Shown here piece by piece: positions 55,418 through 63,940 of a stretch of 64,000 nt of DNA (the first letter of the stretch is position 1; every line of letters starts with the position of its first letter). The translations under genes and the position numbers were made by a program. Below the pieces are notes generated by a model. The model saw only the letters and a list, made by a program, of their open reading frames with translations. It ran no database searches and was not told where the DNA came from. Source of the DNA: Nocardioides luteus (lineage in GTDB: Bacteria > Actinomycetota > Actinomycetes > Propionibacteriales > Nocardioidaceae); the NCBI RefSeq assembly GCF_015752315.1, contig NZ_JADOVJ010000001.1:2844501-2908500 (forward strand), given 5' to 3'.

Positions 55418-56604
55418 TCGAGCTGCTCGACCGGGCGGGCACCGAGGTGCTCCTTGTCGCACCACAGGGACAGGTCGTCGGCGAACTCCGAATCGGCCTC
55501 GCCACCTTGTGCATCGAGCTGCTCGCCCTGGTACCACTCGGTGAGCTCCGCGGCGTCCTCGAACCCGGCCGGCATCCGCGGACCCCGGTAGCGGACCGCG
55601 ACGACCTCGTCCTCGCGCAGCGAGATCATCCAGGCCCAGCCCACGTCGTCACCCGTGGCGGGCTGCCAGGCGAAGACCAGCGGACCCCGCTGTCTCTTCG
55701 TGGTCACGCAGTGCGCGCGGAGCGCTGGCGCCGCACAGGGCTCCCGGGTCATCCAGTCGGGCGGAGCCGGCGCGGCGAGGACGTCGATGTCGGCATCCGG
55801 CACGCCCGTGAACCCGGGTGAGGAACGCTGCAGCAGCCGCCCCCCGATGGCGTCGGGACCGAACTTCTCGCGCAGCGGCGAGCGGATGACGCCCTGGTAG
55901 TAGCCGTAGCCGCCCCGGCCGCCGACGTAGGCCTGGGCGATGCCGTGGTCGGTGTTGCGAACCAGCTCGTACGCGTCGGGGTCGGGCTCGCCGCCCTTCC
56001 AGTCGTCGAGCTCCTCACCGAGCGCGAGGGTCGAGGCGCTCGCCTGGTAGCGCAGGCGCGGGTCCTCGACGACGGCGACCAGCGTCTCGACAGCGATCGG
56101 CATGTCGAGCCTGCGGGGGTCACCGGTGATCGTGGGCCCGGAGTAGCCGATCGAGGCGGTCTCGCCGCCCTCGCGCAGCAGCACGATGTCGACGACGCCG
56201 GGGTCCTCCTCGGGCTCCTCCTCGGTCCAGCGCAGCTGCATCTCGGCGTTCGTCACCTCGGTCGGCAGGTCGACGCAGTGCTGCCCGAGCTCGCGCCGAC
56301 ACCCCTCACTGCCCTCGGGCGGCTGGGCCGAGACGGCGACGCTCACCAGGTCGCCGTCGTACTCGCCGTCGGTGCCGTAGCGAAGGTCGACCGAGACCTG
56401 CTCGGGCGGCGTGGACTCATCGGTGTAGGAGGCAGCCCGGGTCGAGGTGTCGGTGGGCAGATGCTCGAGCGCGACCGCAGCGACGGCACGGTGGGTGATC
56501 CGGCCGGGGTCGCCGCCGGCGTCGACGGCCTGGCTGGAGCAGCCCGAGATGAGCCCGATGCCGACGGCGACCCCGACCGCGGCGACCTTGGCGGAGGCGA
56601 TCAT
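55414..56604 (-). CDS. Uncharacterised lipoprotein
   Basis: 396 residues. MIASAKVAAVGVAVGIGLISGCSSQ has a hydrophobic core and an ISGC lipobox. The mature part has several Trp and Cys residues but no known domain (LVRNTDHGIAQAYVGGRGGYGYYQGVIRSPLREKFGP). Its ATG overlaps the ilvA stop by one base (TGATG), so it is co-expressed with ilvA. Its 3' end overlaps corA by 4 nt. Confidence 0.75.
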   Translation of the reverse strand: MIASAKVAAVGVAVGIGLISGCSSQAVDAGGDPGRITHRAVAAVALEHLPTDTSTRAASYTDESTPPEQVSVDLRYGTDGEYDGDLVSVAVSAQPPEGSEGCRRELGQHCVDLPTEVTNAEMQLRWTEEEPEEDPGVVDIVLLREGGETASIGYSGPTITGDPRRLDMPIAVETLVAVVEDPRLRYQASASTLALGEELDDWKGGEPDPDAYELVRNTDHGIAQAYVGGRGGYGYYQGVIRSPLREKFGPDAIGGRLLQRSSPGFTGVPDADIDVLAAPAPPDWMTREPCAAPALRAHCVTTKRQRGPLVFAWQPATGDDVGWAWMISLREDEVVAVRYRGPRMPAGFEDAAELTEWYQGEQLDAQGGEADSEFADDLSLWCDKEHLGARPVEQLD

Positions 56605-57860
56605 CAGTGCAGGAACGTGAACAGCGGCGAGTCCGGCTCGATCCGCTCGATGAGCAGGTCGCTGGCGCCCATCCGCTCCAGCAGCCCCTGGAGCCCGTCG
56701 GCGGAGTCGAGGTCGATGCCGATCAGCGCGGGGCCGTGCTCTCGGTTGGACTTCTTGACGTACTCGAAGACCACGATGTCCTCCCCGTCGGCGAGCACGT
56801 CGTCGAGGAAGCCGCGCAGCGCACCGGGCGCCTGCGGGAAGGAGACCAGGAAGTAGTGGCGCAGCCCCTGGTGGATCAGCGCCCGCTCGAGCACGTCGGC
56901 GTAGCGGGAGACGTCGTTGTTGCCACCGGAGAGGACGGCTCCGATCCGGGTGGCGCCACGCAGGTCGATCTGCCCCAGGGCGGCCACCGCGAGCGCGCCG
57001 GCGGGCTCGGCGATGATCCCCTCGGTCTGGTAGAGCTCGAGCATCTCCACGCAGATCGCGCCGACCGGCACGGAGACGAGCTCGTCGACGTACTCCTTGA
57101 CGATCGGGTACGTCACCGTCCCCGCGGTCGCGACCGCGGCCCCGTCCACGAAGGTGTCGAGCGTGTCGAGCCGCACCGGCCCACCGGCCTCGATCGCGGC
57201 GGCCATCGAGGCGGCACCCGCGGGCTCGACGCCGATGATCCGGGTCTGCGGCCAGACCTCGCGCACCCAGGTCGCCACCCCGGAGGCGAGCCCGCCGCCA
57301 CCGACCGGCAGCAGCAGGACATCCAGGGGCGAGGTGATCTGCGAGGTCAGCTCGTAGCCGACCGTGCCCTGCCCGGCGATCGTGCGGGGGTCGTCGAAGG
57401 CGGAGACATAGGTGGCGCCGAGCCCGCGCCCGAGCTCGTAGGCATAGGCCGAGGCCTCGTCGTAGGTCGACCCGTGCAGCGTGAGCGTCACATGCGAGCC
57501 GCCCAGAGCGGTGATGCGGTCGCGCTTCTGCTTGGGCGTGTTGGTCGGCACCACGATGTGGCCGGGCACGCCGAGGCGGGCGCACGAGATCGCCACGCCC
57601 TGGGCGTGGTTCCCGGCGGAGGCGCACACGACGCCGCGCTCGAGCTCCTCGGGCGTCAGCGAGCTCATCAGGTTGTAGGCGCCCCGGACCTTGTAGGAGC
57701 GCCCGAGCTGCAGGTCCTCGCGCTTGAGCAGGACCTCGGCGGCGTACCTCTCCGAGAGTCTGACGGAGCGCTCGACCGCCGTGCGCGTGGCGATCGTGCG
57801 CGCGGCGGCTTCCTCGATCGCTGCGGGTGTTACGGCAGGCTTCTTGCCAGACTCAGACAC
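56604..57860 (-). CDS. ilvA: Threonine ammonia-lyase (threonine dehydratase)
   Basis: 418 residues from GTG 57860. PLP lysine in GRSYKVRGAYN, the phosphate loop VGGGGLASG and PAGALAVAALG, then a C-terminal ACT-like domain (FLVSFPQAPGALRGFLDDVL...HGPALIGIDLD). It makes 2-oxobutyrate from threonine. The single short ACT domain fits the biodegradative-like or actinobacterial form rather than the long IlvA. Confidence 0.93.
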   Translation of the reverse strand: MSESGKKPAVTPAAIEEAAARTIATRTAVERSVRLSERYAAEVLLKREDLQLGRSYKVRGAYNLMSSLTPEELERGVVCASAGNHAQGVAISCARLGVPGHIVVPTNTPKQKRDRITALGGSHVTLTLHGSTYDEASAYAYELGRGLGATYVSAFDDPRTIAGQGTVGYELTSQITSPLDVLLLPVGGGGLASGVATWVREVWPQTRIIGVEPAGAASMAAAIEAGGPVRLDTLDTFVDGAAVATAGTVTYPIVKEYVDELVSVPVGAICVEMLELYQTEGIIAEPAGALAVAALGQIDLRGATRIGAVLSGGNNDVSRYADVLERALIHQGLRHYFLVSFPQAPGALRGFLDDVLADGEDIVVFEYVKKSNREHGPALIGIDLDSADGLQGLLERMGASDLLIERIEPDSPLFTFLH

Positions 57861-57879
57861 ATGCCTGAGTTTGTCACGA

Positions 57880-58704
57880 TCACCACTCGGTGAGCACACC
57901 CACGCCGACGAGGACCAGAACCGCGACACCGAGGACGACCCGGTAGATCACGAACGGCGTGTAGGTGTTGCGCGAGAGGTACTTCAGCAGCCACGCGATC
58001 ACCGCGTAGCCGAGGACGAACGAGACGATCGTGGCCACGATCGTGGGGCCCCAGCCGTAGAGGTTGTCCTCGTGGGCGATGTCCTTCATCTCGAACAGGC
58101 CGGCCCCGAAGACCGCCGGGAGCGCCAGCAGGAAGGCGTACTCGGTCGCCGTGGCACGCTCGTAGCCGAGCGCCCGGCCCATCGAGATCGTCGCACCCGA
58201 GCGGGAGACGCCCGGGATCAGCGCACAGGCCTGCGCGCAGCCCATCAGGATCGCGTCGCGCCAGGACAGGTCGTCGAAGCGCTTGCGGTTCTCGCCGATC
58301 CGGTCGGCGATACCGAGCACGATGCCCATCACGACGAGCATGGTGCCGACGACGTAGAGGCTGCGCAGGTCCTTCTCGATGATGTCCTGCAGCAGCAGCC
58401 CCATCACCACGATCGGGATCGAGCCGACGATGATGAACCAGCCCATCCGGGCGTCGGTGTGGCTGCGGAGCTCGGCGTCGAACAGGCTGCGGAACCAGGT
58501 GGAGATGATGCTCCAGATGTGCTTGCCCATGTAGGCGAGCACCGCCAGCTCGGTGCCGATCTGGATCACGGCCGTGAACGCCGCGCCGGGATCACCCCAG
58601 CCGAGCAGCTCGGGGAAGATGCGCAGGTGTGCGCTGGATGAGATGGGCAGGAACTCGGTGAGTGCCTGAAGGATGCCCAGTGCGATCGCCTGCAGATAAT
58701 CCAC
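57880..58704 (-). CDS. uppP: Undecaprenyl-diphosphatase
   Basis: 274 residues, about eight membrane helices. Family signatures are EFLPISSSAHL (residues 18-28) and IPGVSRSGATISMGRALG. It regenerates undecaprenyl phosphate for cell wall synthesis and can cause bacitracin resistance. TAGAGT lies 8 nt before the GTG start, giving a leader of 0-2 nt. Confidence 0.95.
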   Translation of the reverse strand: MDYLQAIALGILQALTEFLPISSSAHLRIFPELLGWGDPGAAFTAVIQIGTELAVLAYMGKHIWSIISTWFRSLFDAELRSHTDARMGWFIIVGSIPIVVMGLLLQDIIEKDLRSLYVVGTMLVVMGIVLGIADRIGENRKRFDDLSWRDAILMGCAQACALIPGVSRSGATISMGRALGYERATATEYAFLLALPAVFGAGLFEMKDIAHEDNLYGWGPTIVATIVSFVLGYAVIAWLLKYLSRNTYTPFVIYRVVLGVAVLVLVGVGVLTEW

Positions 58705-58812
58705 GGGCGCAAACTCTAAAGGGCACGTACGCAGCGCCCGACCGCTGCCTCCCTCTCGTTGTGTCCGCCGTCACGCCAGCGTGTCCGGCCGGGGCCTCGC
58801 GGAGGGCACCGA

Positions 58813-58818
58813 TAGATT
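58813..58818 (+). promoter_or_regulatory. -10 box of the aldo/keto reductase gene
   Basis: TAGATT, 6 nt before ATG 58825. Confidence 0.6.
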
Positions 58819-58824
58819 GTCCTC

Positions 58825-59775
58825 ATGCAGAGCCGACTCCTCGGAGCCACTGGGCTGCGAGTCTCGTCTCTCGCCCTGGGCACCATGACCTGGGGCAGCG
58901 TGACCGATGAGCACGAGGCCCGTGAGCAGCTTGCCGGCTTCGCCGAGGCCGGTGGCACGCTCGTCGACACCGCCGCCGGCTACGGCGACGGAGCCTCCGA
59001 GAAGCTCCTCGGCTCGCTCCTGGCCGAGAACGTGATGAGCCGCGACGACGTCGTCCTGGCGACGAAGGGCGGGATCACCTGGCGCGGCGGCAGCCGCGGG
59101 GTCGACACCTCCCGTGGTGCCCTGCTGACCAGCCTCGACGCCTCGCTCCGCCGGCTCGGCGTGGACCACGTCGACCTGTGGCAGGTGCACGTCTGGTCCC
59201 CCGAGGTGCCGCTCGAGGAGACCCTCTCGGCGCTCGACATGGCGCTGAGCAGCGGCCGGGCGGCCTACGTCGGCGTCTCCAACTACACCGGGTGGCAGAC
59301 CGCCCAGGCCGCCACCTGGCAGCGGGCCGTGCCGGGGCGGGCGACACTGGCCTCGACGCAGGTGGAGTACTCCCTGCTGGCCCGCGACGTCGAGTACGAG
59401 GTCGTGCCGGCGGCCGGGGCCATGGGGATGGGCGTGCTGGCCTGGTCGCCGCTGGCCGGGGGCGTGCTGACCGGGAAGTACCGCACCGGCATCCCGTCGA
59501 ACTCCCGCGGCGCCGACCCGAACTTCTCGTCCCGGGTGGACGTCTACGACGACGAGCGCTCGCGCGGCATCGTCACCGCCGTCGCCAAGGCCGCCGAGGG
59601 CCTGGAGTGGACGCCGCTGCAGGTCTCGCTGGCCTGGGTGCGCGACCGCCCGGGCGTGACCGCCCCGATCATGGGGGCGCGCACCGCGGCGCAGCTCAAG
59701 GAAGCCCTCCAGGTCGCCGACCTGACCCTGCCGCCCGAGATCGCGCTCGCCCTGGACGACGTCTCCGCGGTCTGA
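58825..59775 (+). CDS. Aldo/keto reductase
   Basis: 316 residues, a TIM barrel using NADPH. Tetrad residues are recognisable: Asp and Tyr in VDTAAGYGDG, Lys in LATKGG, His in DLWQVHVWSP. The cofactor segment AWSPLAGGVLTGKY and IMGARTAAQLKEAL follow. Substrate unknown. Confidence 0.92.
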   Translation: MQSRLLGATGLRVSSLALGTMTWGSVTDEHEAREQLAGFAEAGGTLVDTAAGYGDGASEKLLGSLLAENVMSRDDVVLATKGGITWRGGSRGVDTSRGALLTSLDASLRRLGVDHVDLWQVHVWSPEVPLEETLSALDMALSSGRAAYVGVSNYTGWQTAQAATWQRAVPGRATLASTQVEYSLLARDVEYEVVPAAGAMGMGVLAWSPLAGGVLTGKYRTGIPSNSRGADPNFSSRVDVYDDERSRGIVTAVAKAAEGLEWTPLQVSLAWVRDRPGVTAPIMGARTAAQLKEALQVADLTLPPEIALALDDVSAV

Positions 59776-59856
59776 CTGCCCGCTAACTGCCCGCACGGGA
59801 ACATCTCTTCGGGCACACTGGTTCTCCTCGAGTAGTCCAGCAGAAGGAGTGCTGCC

Positions 59857-60075
59857 TTGGCCCGAGCCGAACGCCGTCCGCCCCGCCCCGGAGTGATGTG
59901 GGAGTACGACAAGGTGACCTTCTCGCGCGAGTTCTCCCGCAACATCGTGACCAAGCTCCTCGTCGAGCGCGCCGAGCACGGCGGCTGGGAGCTCGACCGG
60001 GTGCGGATCACCGCCGACGGCACCCGCCGGGTGACGCTCCGGCGCAAGATCATCCGCCAGCGCCTGACGGTCTGA
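59857..60075 (+). CDS. DUF5703-family small protein, TTG start
   Basis: 72 residues. TTG 59857 is preceded by GAAGGAG at 7 nt, which decides this start over ATG 59896. The sequence WEYDKVTFSREFSRNIVTKLLVERAEHGGWELDRVRITADGTRRVTLRRKII matches an actinobacterial DUF5703 family of unknown function. It is one of the few genes nearby with a normal ribosome site. Confidence 0.85.
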   Translation: MARAERRPPRPGVMWEYDKVTFSREFSRNIVTKLLVERAEHGGWELDRVRITADGTRRVTLRRKIIRQRLTV

Positions 60076-60108
60076 GCGCGTCTCCACGGTCGTCGCCGGT
60101 CCAGAGAT

Positions 60109-60114
60109 TAGGGT
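60109..60114 (+). promoter_or_regulatory. -10 box of the second histidine phosphatase gene
   Basis: TAGGGT, 7 nt before GTG 60122. Confidence 0.5.
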
Positions 60115-60121
60115 CCTGCGG

Positions 60122-60691
60122 GTGATCCACCTCGTACGCCACGGCGAAGCCGCCGGCGAGCGCATGGACCTGGCGGGGGCCGACCCCGGCCTCTCCGAGC
60201 TCGGCCGCCGCCAGGTCCACGCGCTCGCCCACCGACTCGCGTTCCGTCCCGTCCGTCAGGTGCTGCACGGCCCGAGCCGGCGTACGACCGAGACGGCCGT
60301 GATCCTCACCGAGAACCTCGGCGCCGGGTCGGTGCCCTCGGACCTGCTCGCCGACCGCACCCCGGTGCCGTCGACCGAACGGAGCGGTGACTACCCGACC
60401 CACCGCTGGGAGTGGTTCCACGACGTACCCGAGGCCGAGCGCGACGTCGACGGCGCCGACCTCACCGCCGCCTGGCACAAGCTCTGGTTCGAGCACCACG
60501 ACGATGAGGTCGTGCTGGTGACGCACGCGTTCGTGGTCGCCTGGTTCGTACGCCAGGTCCTCAACGCCCCGCCCGCGACCTGGATGCGGATCGGCCCGAT
60601 CGGCAACGCGACCCTGACCAGCATCGGGCCGAACATCGCCGGTGAGCCCGTGGTCGAGACGTTCAACGCCGAGGTCGTCCTGCCGATCTGA
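60122..60691 (+). CDS. Histidine phosphatase family protein
   Basis: 189 residues. IHLVRHGEAAG holds the phospho-acceptor His. The second conserved His is in VLVTHAFVVAWF. Conserved Arg in GPSRRTTETAVIL. Small phosphatase or mutase with unknown substrate. Confidence 0.88.
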   Translation: MIHLVRHGEAAGERMDLAGADPGLSELGRRQVHALAHRLAFRPVRQVLHGPSRRTTETAVILTENLGAGSVPSDLLADRTPVPSTERSGDYPTHRWEWFHDVPEAERDVDGADLTAAWHKLWFEHHDDEVVLVTHAFVVAWFVRQVLNAPPATWMRIGPIGNATLTSIGPNIAGEPVVETFNAEVVLPI

Positions 60692-60720
60692 GTCGATCCG
60701 AGTCGATCTGAGTCGATCTG
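60690..60720. repeat. Three tandem copies of a 10-bp repeat
   Basis: GAGTCGATCC, GAGTCGATCT and GAGTCGATCT follow each other directly, starting 2 nt after the phosphatase stop. Short repeat, not part of a hairpin. Confidence 0.7.
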
Positions 60721-60796
60721 GACAAGCGGCGCCAACAAGGCGCCAACAACACGGATATCCGCCCGCGACACGGTGTCGTGAGCCGTGTCGCGCTGG

Positions 60797-60802
60797 CAGG
60801 AT
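60797..60802 (+). promoter_or_regulatory. -10 box of the APH-like gene
   Basis: CAGGAT, 6 nt before GTG 60809; weaker than the TANNNT boxes elsewhere. Confidence 0.4.
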
Positions 60803-60808
60803 CCGCCC

Positions 60809-61651
60809 GTGATCTCGGCACTCGACACCCTGACCCCCGCCCAGCGTGACCTTCTCGACCGGTGGCTCCCCGGAGCCGAGCTGGTCCTCGACCGCAGCGA
60901 TCTGCATCGCGCCGGCACCACCGCCCTCGTGCTCTCCGCCGGCGACGACCGGTTCCTGGTGAAGACCGCAGTAGAAGGCGTACGCCACATCGACCGCGAG
61001 CTCGCGGCCTTCCGCAGCTGGCTGGCCCCCTGGACGGAGACCGGGCACGCGCCCAGCCTCGTCGAGGCCGACCGGGAGGCCCGGATCATCGTGATGACCC
61101 ATCTCGACGGCGAGCCGGCCAGCACCTCCGCCGCCATCCACGACCCCGAGATCTACCGACAGGCCGGCGAGCTGTTGGCCGTCTTCCACGGCCAGGCGAG
61201 CGTCGAGGACGAGGACTACGAGCCCGAGCTCAACGAGCGCGCCCTCTCCTGGCTGGACGGCACCGGGCTGGACGAGGATCTCGTCGAGCGTCTCCGCACG
61301 GAGATCACCTCGTGGCCCACGCCGACCACGGTCCTGGTGCCCACCCACGGCGACTGGCAGCCGACCAGCTGGGTCCTCGACGCCGGCACCGTGCGCGTCA
61401 TCGACTCGGGCCGCTTCGGCTTCCGGCCGGCCCTCTACGACCTCTCCCGGCTCTCCGCCCAGGACTTCACCCGCAACGACACCTTCGAGAAGGCGTTCTG
61501 CGAGGGCTACGGCTCCGACCCGCGCGAGCCAGAGGCCTGGCACCGGCTCCAGGTCCGCGACGCCATCTCCGTCGCTGCCTGGGCCCACCGCGCCGGCCAC
61601 GCCGAGGTCGCCGCCCTGAGCGAGGAGACGCTCACCGCCCTCGTCCCCTGA
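60809..61651 (+). CDS. Aminoglycoside-phosphotransferase-like kinase
   Basis: 280 residues from GTG 60809 (GTG 60785 is possible). The APH/choline kinase fold shows ATP lysine FLVKTAVEG, an RELAAFRSWLAP helix, catalytic loop THGDWQPTSW and VIDSGRFGFRPALYDLSRL. The Asn of the usual HGDxxxxN is Ser and the metal-binding DFG is DSG, so activity is uncertain. It ends convergently with the peptidase gene. Confidence 0.82.
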   Translation: MISALDTLTPAQRDLLDRWLPGAELVLDRSDLHRAGTTALVLSAGDDRFLVKTAVEGVRHIDRELAAFRSWLAPWTETGHAPSLVEADREARIIVMTHLDGEPASTSAAIHDPEIYRQAGELLAVFHGQASVEDEDYEPELNERALSWLDGTGLDEDLVERLRTEITSWPTPTTVLVPTHGDWQPTSWVLDAGTVRVIDSGRFGFRPALYDLSRLSAQDFTRNDTFEKAFCEGYGSDPREPEAWHRLQVRDAISVAAWAHRAGHAEVAALSEETLTALVP

Positions 61652-61660
61652 CCGAGGCCT

Positions 61661-61696
61661 CGCCGAGTCGGTTCGTCATGACGGGCCGACTCGGCG
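61661..61696. terminator. Hairpin between APH-like and peptidase genes
   Basis: CGCCGAGTCGG (61661-61671) and CCGACTCGGCG (61686-61696) are perfect arms; CGTCA/TGACG pair inside them. Together they form an almost continuous dyad between two convergent genes. Confidence 0.65.
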
Positions 61697-61704
61697 TTCA
61701 GTCG

Positions 61705-62997
61705 TCAGATCTGGTCCAGGAACCGGTCCATGACGCGCGCCCCGAACTGGAGCGCGTCGACCGGCACCCGCTCGTCGACACCGTGGAACAGCGCGGTGAA
61801 GTCGAGGTCCTCGGGGAGCCGCAGCGGCGCGAAGCCGTACGTCCTCATCCCGAGCCGCTTGAAGTGCTTGGCGTCGGTGCCGGCGGACATCAGGTAGGGA
61901 GCGACGAGCGCGTCGGGGTCCTCGGCGACCAGCGAGCGCTCCATGGCGGCGACGAGGGCGCCGTCGTAGGGGGTCTCCCACGGCATCTGGTTCTGGTCGA
62001 ACTCGATGTCGATCCCCTCGCCGCACAGCGTGCGCAGCGTCTCGAAGAAGTCGTCCTCGAAGCCGGGCAGGAAGCGGCCGTCGACGTGAGCGGTGGCCTC
62101 GGTGGGGATGACGTTGACCTTGTAGCCCGCGCTGGTCATCGTCGGGTTGGTGACGTTGCGCAGGGTGGCGCCGATCATCCGGGCCGCCGGTCCGAACTCC
62201 TCGACGAGCCGCTCGGCGTTCTCCGGGGTCGGCTCCTCCCCCGCGATCTCGCCGACCGCGGCGAGCAGCGTCTGCATCGTCGGGGTCAGCTGCATCGGCC
62301 ACTCGTGGGCTCCGATGCGGGCGATCGCGCCGGAGAGGCGGGTGATCGGGTTGTCGCGGTTGATCATCGAGCCGTGCCCGGCGGTGCCGCGGGCGGTCAG
62401 CTTCATCCAGGCCATGCCCTTCTCGGCCGCCTCGATGAGATAAAGACGACGGCCCTTCACCGTGGTCGAGAAGCCGCCGACCTCGCCGACCGCCTCGGTG
62501 CAGTGCGCGAGCAGGTCGGGGTGGTCTTCGACGAGCACGTGGGCGCCCTTCATCCCGCCGGCCTCCTCGTCGGCGGTGAAGGCCAGCGTGATCGGGCGCT
62601 CGGGGATCCGGGCGGTGCGCTGACGCTCGCGGACGACCGCGAGCAGCATCGCGTCGAAGTCCTTCATGTCGACGGCACCGCGGCCCCAGACGTACCCGTC
62701 CTGGATCTCGCCGGAGAAGGGGTCGACCTGCCAGTCCTCGGCCGCGGCCGGGACGACGTCGAGGTGGCCGTGGAGCAGGAGTCCGTCGCCCGTCGAGCCA
62801 CCCCACTGGGCGACGACCGAGGCCCGGCCCGACTCGGACTCGTAGATCTCGGAGGAGATCCCGACCTCGTCGAGCTGCGCCGCGACGTACTCGGCCGCCT
62901 TCCGCTCCCCCGGTCCCGGGTCGTTGCCGTAGTTGCTGGTGTCGATGCGGATCAGGTCACGGCAGAGGTCGACGACCTCGGTCTCGGCGCTGGTCAT
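61705..62997 (-). CDS. M20-family zinc peptidase
   Basis: 430 residues from ATG 62997. Metal ligands are seen in LLLHGHLDVVPA, WGRGAVDMKDF, FTADEEAGGMKG and a late TDAKHFKRLG; the dimerisation domain lies between. Close to the M20/M25/M40 dipeptidase/ArgE/DapE-like group. It probably cleaves dipeptides or N-acyl amino acids in the cytosol. Confidence 0.9.
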   Translation of the reverse strand: MTSAETEVVDLCRDLIRIDTSNYGNDPGPGERKAAEYVAAQLDEVGISSEIYESESGRASVVAQWGGSTGDGLLLHGHLDVVPAAAEDWQVDPFSGEIQDGYVWGRGAVDMKDFDAMLLAVVRERQRTARIPERPITLAFTADEEAGGMKGAHVLVEDHPDLLAHCTEAVGEVGGFSTTVKGRRLYLIEAAEKGMAWMKLTARGTAGHGSMINRDNPITRLSGAIARIGAHEWPMQLTPTMQTLLAAVGEIAGEEPTPENAERLVEEFGPAARMIGATLRNVTNPTMTSAGYKVNVIPTEATAHVDGRFLPGFEDDFFETLRTLCGEGIDIEFDQNQMPWETPYDGALVAAMERSLVAEDPDALVAPYLMSAGTDAKHFKRLGMRTYGFAPLRLPEDLDFTALFHGVDERVPVDALQFGARVMDRFLDQI

Positions 62998-63003
62998 ACC
63001 GCC

Positions 63004-63009
63004 ACCGTA
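63004..63009 (-). promoter_or_regulatory. -10 box of the M20 peptidase gene
   Basis: TACGGT, 6 nt before ATG 62997. Confidence 0.55.
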
Positions 63010-63100
63010 TCGACCGGTGACGACAAACAGCCGCCTGACGTCCACCTATGCGATGGCAAAGGATTTCGTTGTGGTCGGATGCGTGGGTTTCCATGGGCGC

Positions 63101-63868
63101 ATGCAGAAGCGTGCCCTTCTCTCCGCTCACCGCGCCGCCGCGCGCCAGTCGGGGCACCGTGACAACTCCTGGGAGTCGCTCCAGGAGGCCGTCCGGATGG
63201 AGGTCGACTACGTCGAGTTCGACGTCCACCGCACCCGTGACGGCGAGTTCGTACTGCATCACGACGGCCACATCCGCGACCGCATCGGCCGCAAGGTGAG
63301 GATCGCGGACAGGACGTACGCCGCGCTCTCCAGGCTCGCGCCGTTCCGCCTGGTGCGCTACCGAGAGGCCCTCGAGCTGCTCGCCGCCCACGGCAAGCAC
63401 GCCCACATCGACCTCAAGTTCGCCTCGCCGTCGAACCACCTCGGGCTCCCGCACGAGGTCGACGCCGCCGAGATCGCCCTCGAGGTGATGAGGGAGAGCT
63501 TCATCGTGACCACGATGGTCGACGAGTCCGTACGCGTCCTGCGCGACTGGGCCGACCTCCGCGCTCCTGAGACCCTCGTCGGCCTCTCCCTCGGTGGCGT
63601 CGACTTCCGCCACCACCCGCTGAAGCTCGTCCGCCTCAAGCTCTCGGAGTTCTTCCCCGAGGGCCGCATCCGGCGCTGCCGTTCCAACCTGGTCGTCGTC
63701 GAGCACCGCCTCGCCGACGTCTGGCTGCTGCGCTGGGCCCACCGCCGCAACATCAAGGTCCTCGTCTGGACCGTCGACAACCCCGGCCGGCTGCGTCGTT
63801 TCGTCTACGACAAGCGCGTCTGGATGGTCACCAGCAACCACCCCGCCCGCGCCCTCCTCCCGGCCTGA
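63101..63868 (+). CDS. Glycerophosphodiester phosphodiesterase family protein
   Basis: 255 residues from ATG 63101 (MQKRALLSAHR); ATG 63053 would add 16 residues. The GDPD barrel is recognisable: SAHRAAARQSGHRDNSWESLQEAVRMEVDYVEFDVHRTRDGEFVLHHDG supplies the His-Arg, Glu/Asp and second His, and NIKVLVWTVDN the C-terminal Trp segment. HRA stands in place of the usual HRG. No signal peptide. Confidence 0.87.
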   Translation: MQKRALLSAHRAAARQSGHRDNSWESLQEAVRMEVDYVEFDVHRTRDGEFVLHHDGHIRDRIGRKVRIADRTYAALSRLAPFRLVRYREALELLAAHGKHAHIDLKFASPSNHLGLPHEVDAAEIALEVMRESFIVTTMVDESVRVLRDWADLRAPETLVGLSLGGVDFRHHPLKLVRLKLSEFFPEGRIRRCRSNLVVVEHRLADVWLLRWAHRRNIKVLVWTVDNPGRLRRFVYDKRVWMVTSNHPARALLPA

Positions 63869-63869
63869 C

Positions 63870-63885
63870 CTGCGCGTGTGCGCAG
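63870..63885. terminator. Hairpin after the GDPD gene
   Basis: CTGCGC-GTGT-GCGCAG, a perfect 6-bp stem and 4-nt loop just after the stop codon, without a T-run. Confidence 0.5.
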
Positions 63886-63920
63886 AGGGCCATCCCGATT
63901 CGGCACCGGGACGGGGTCCT

Positions 63921-63926
63921 GATAAT
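63921..63926 (+). promoter_or_regulatory. -10 box of the tRNA-Leu gene
   Basis: GATAAT, 14 nt before the tRNA. TTCGGC at 63899-63904, 16 nt upstream, is a weak -35. Confidence 0.5.
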
Positions 63927-63940
63927 GTTCTTCTTGTTGC

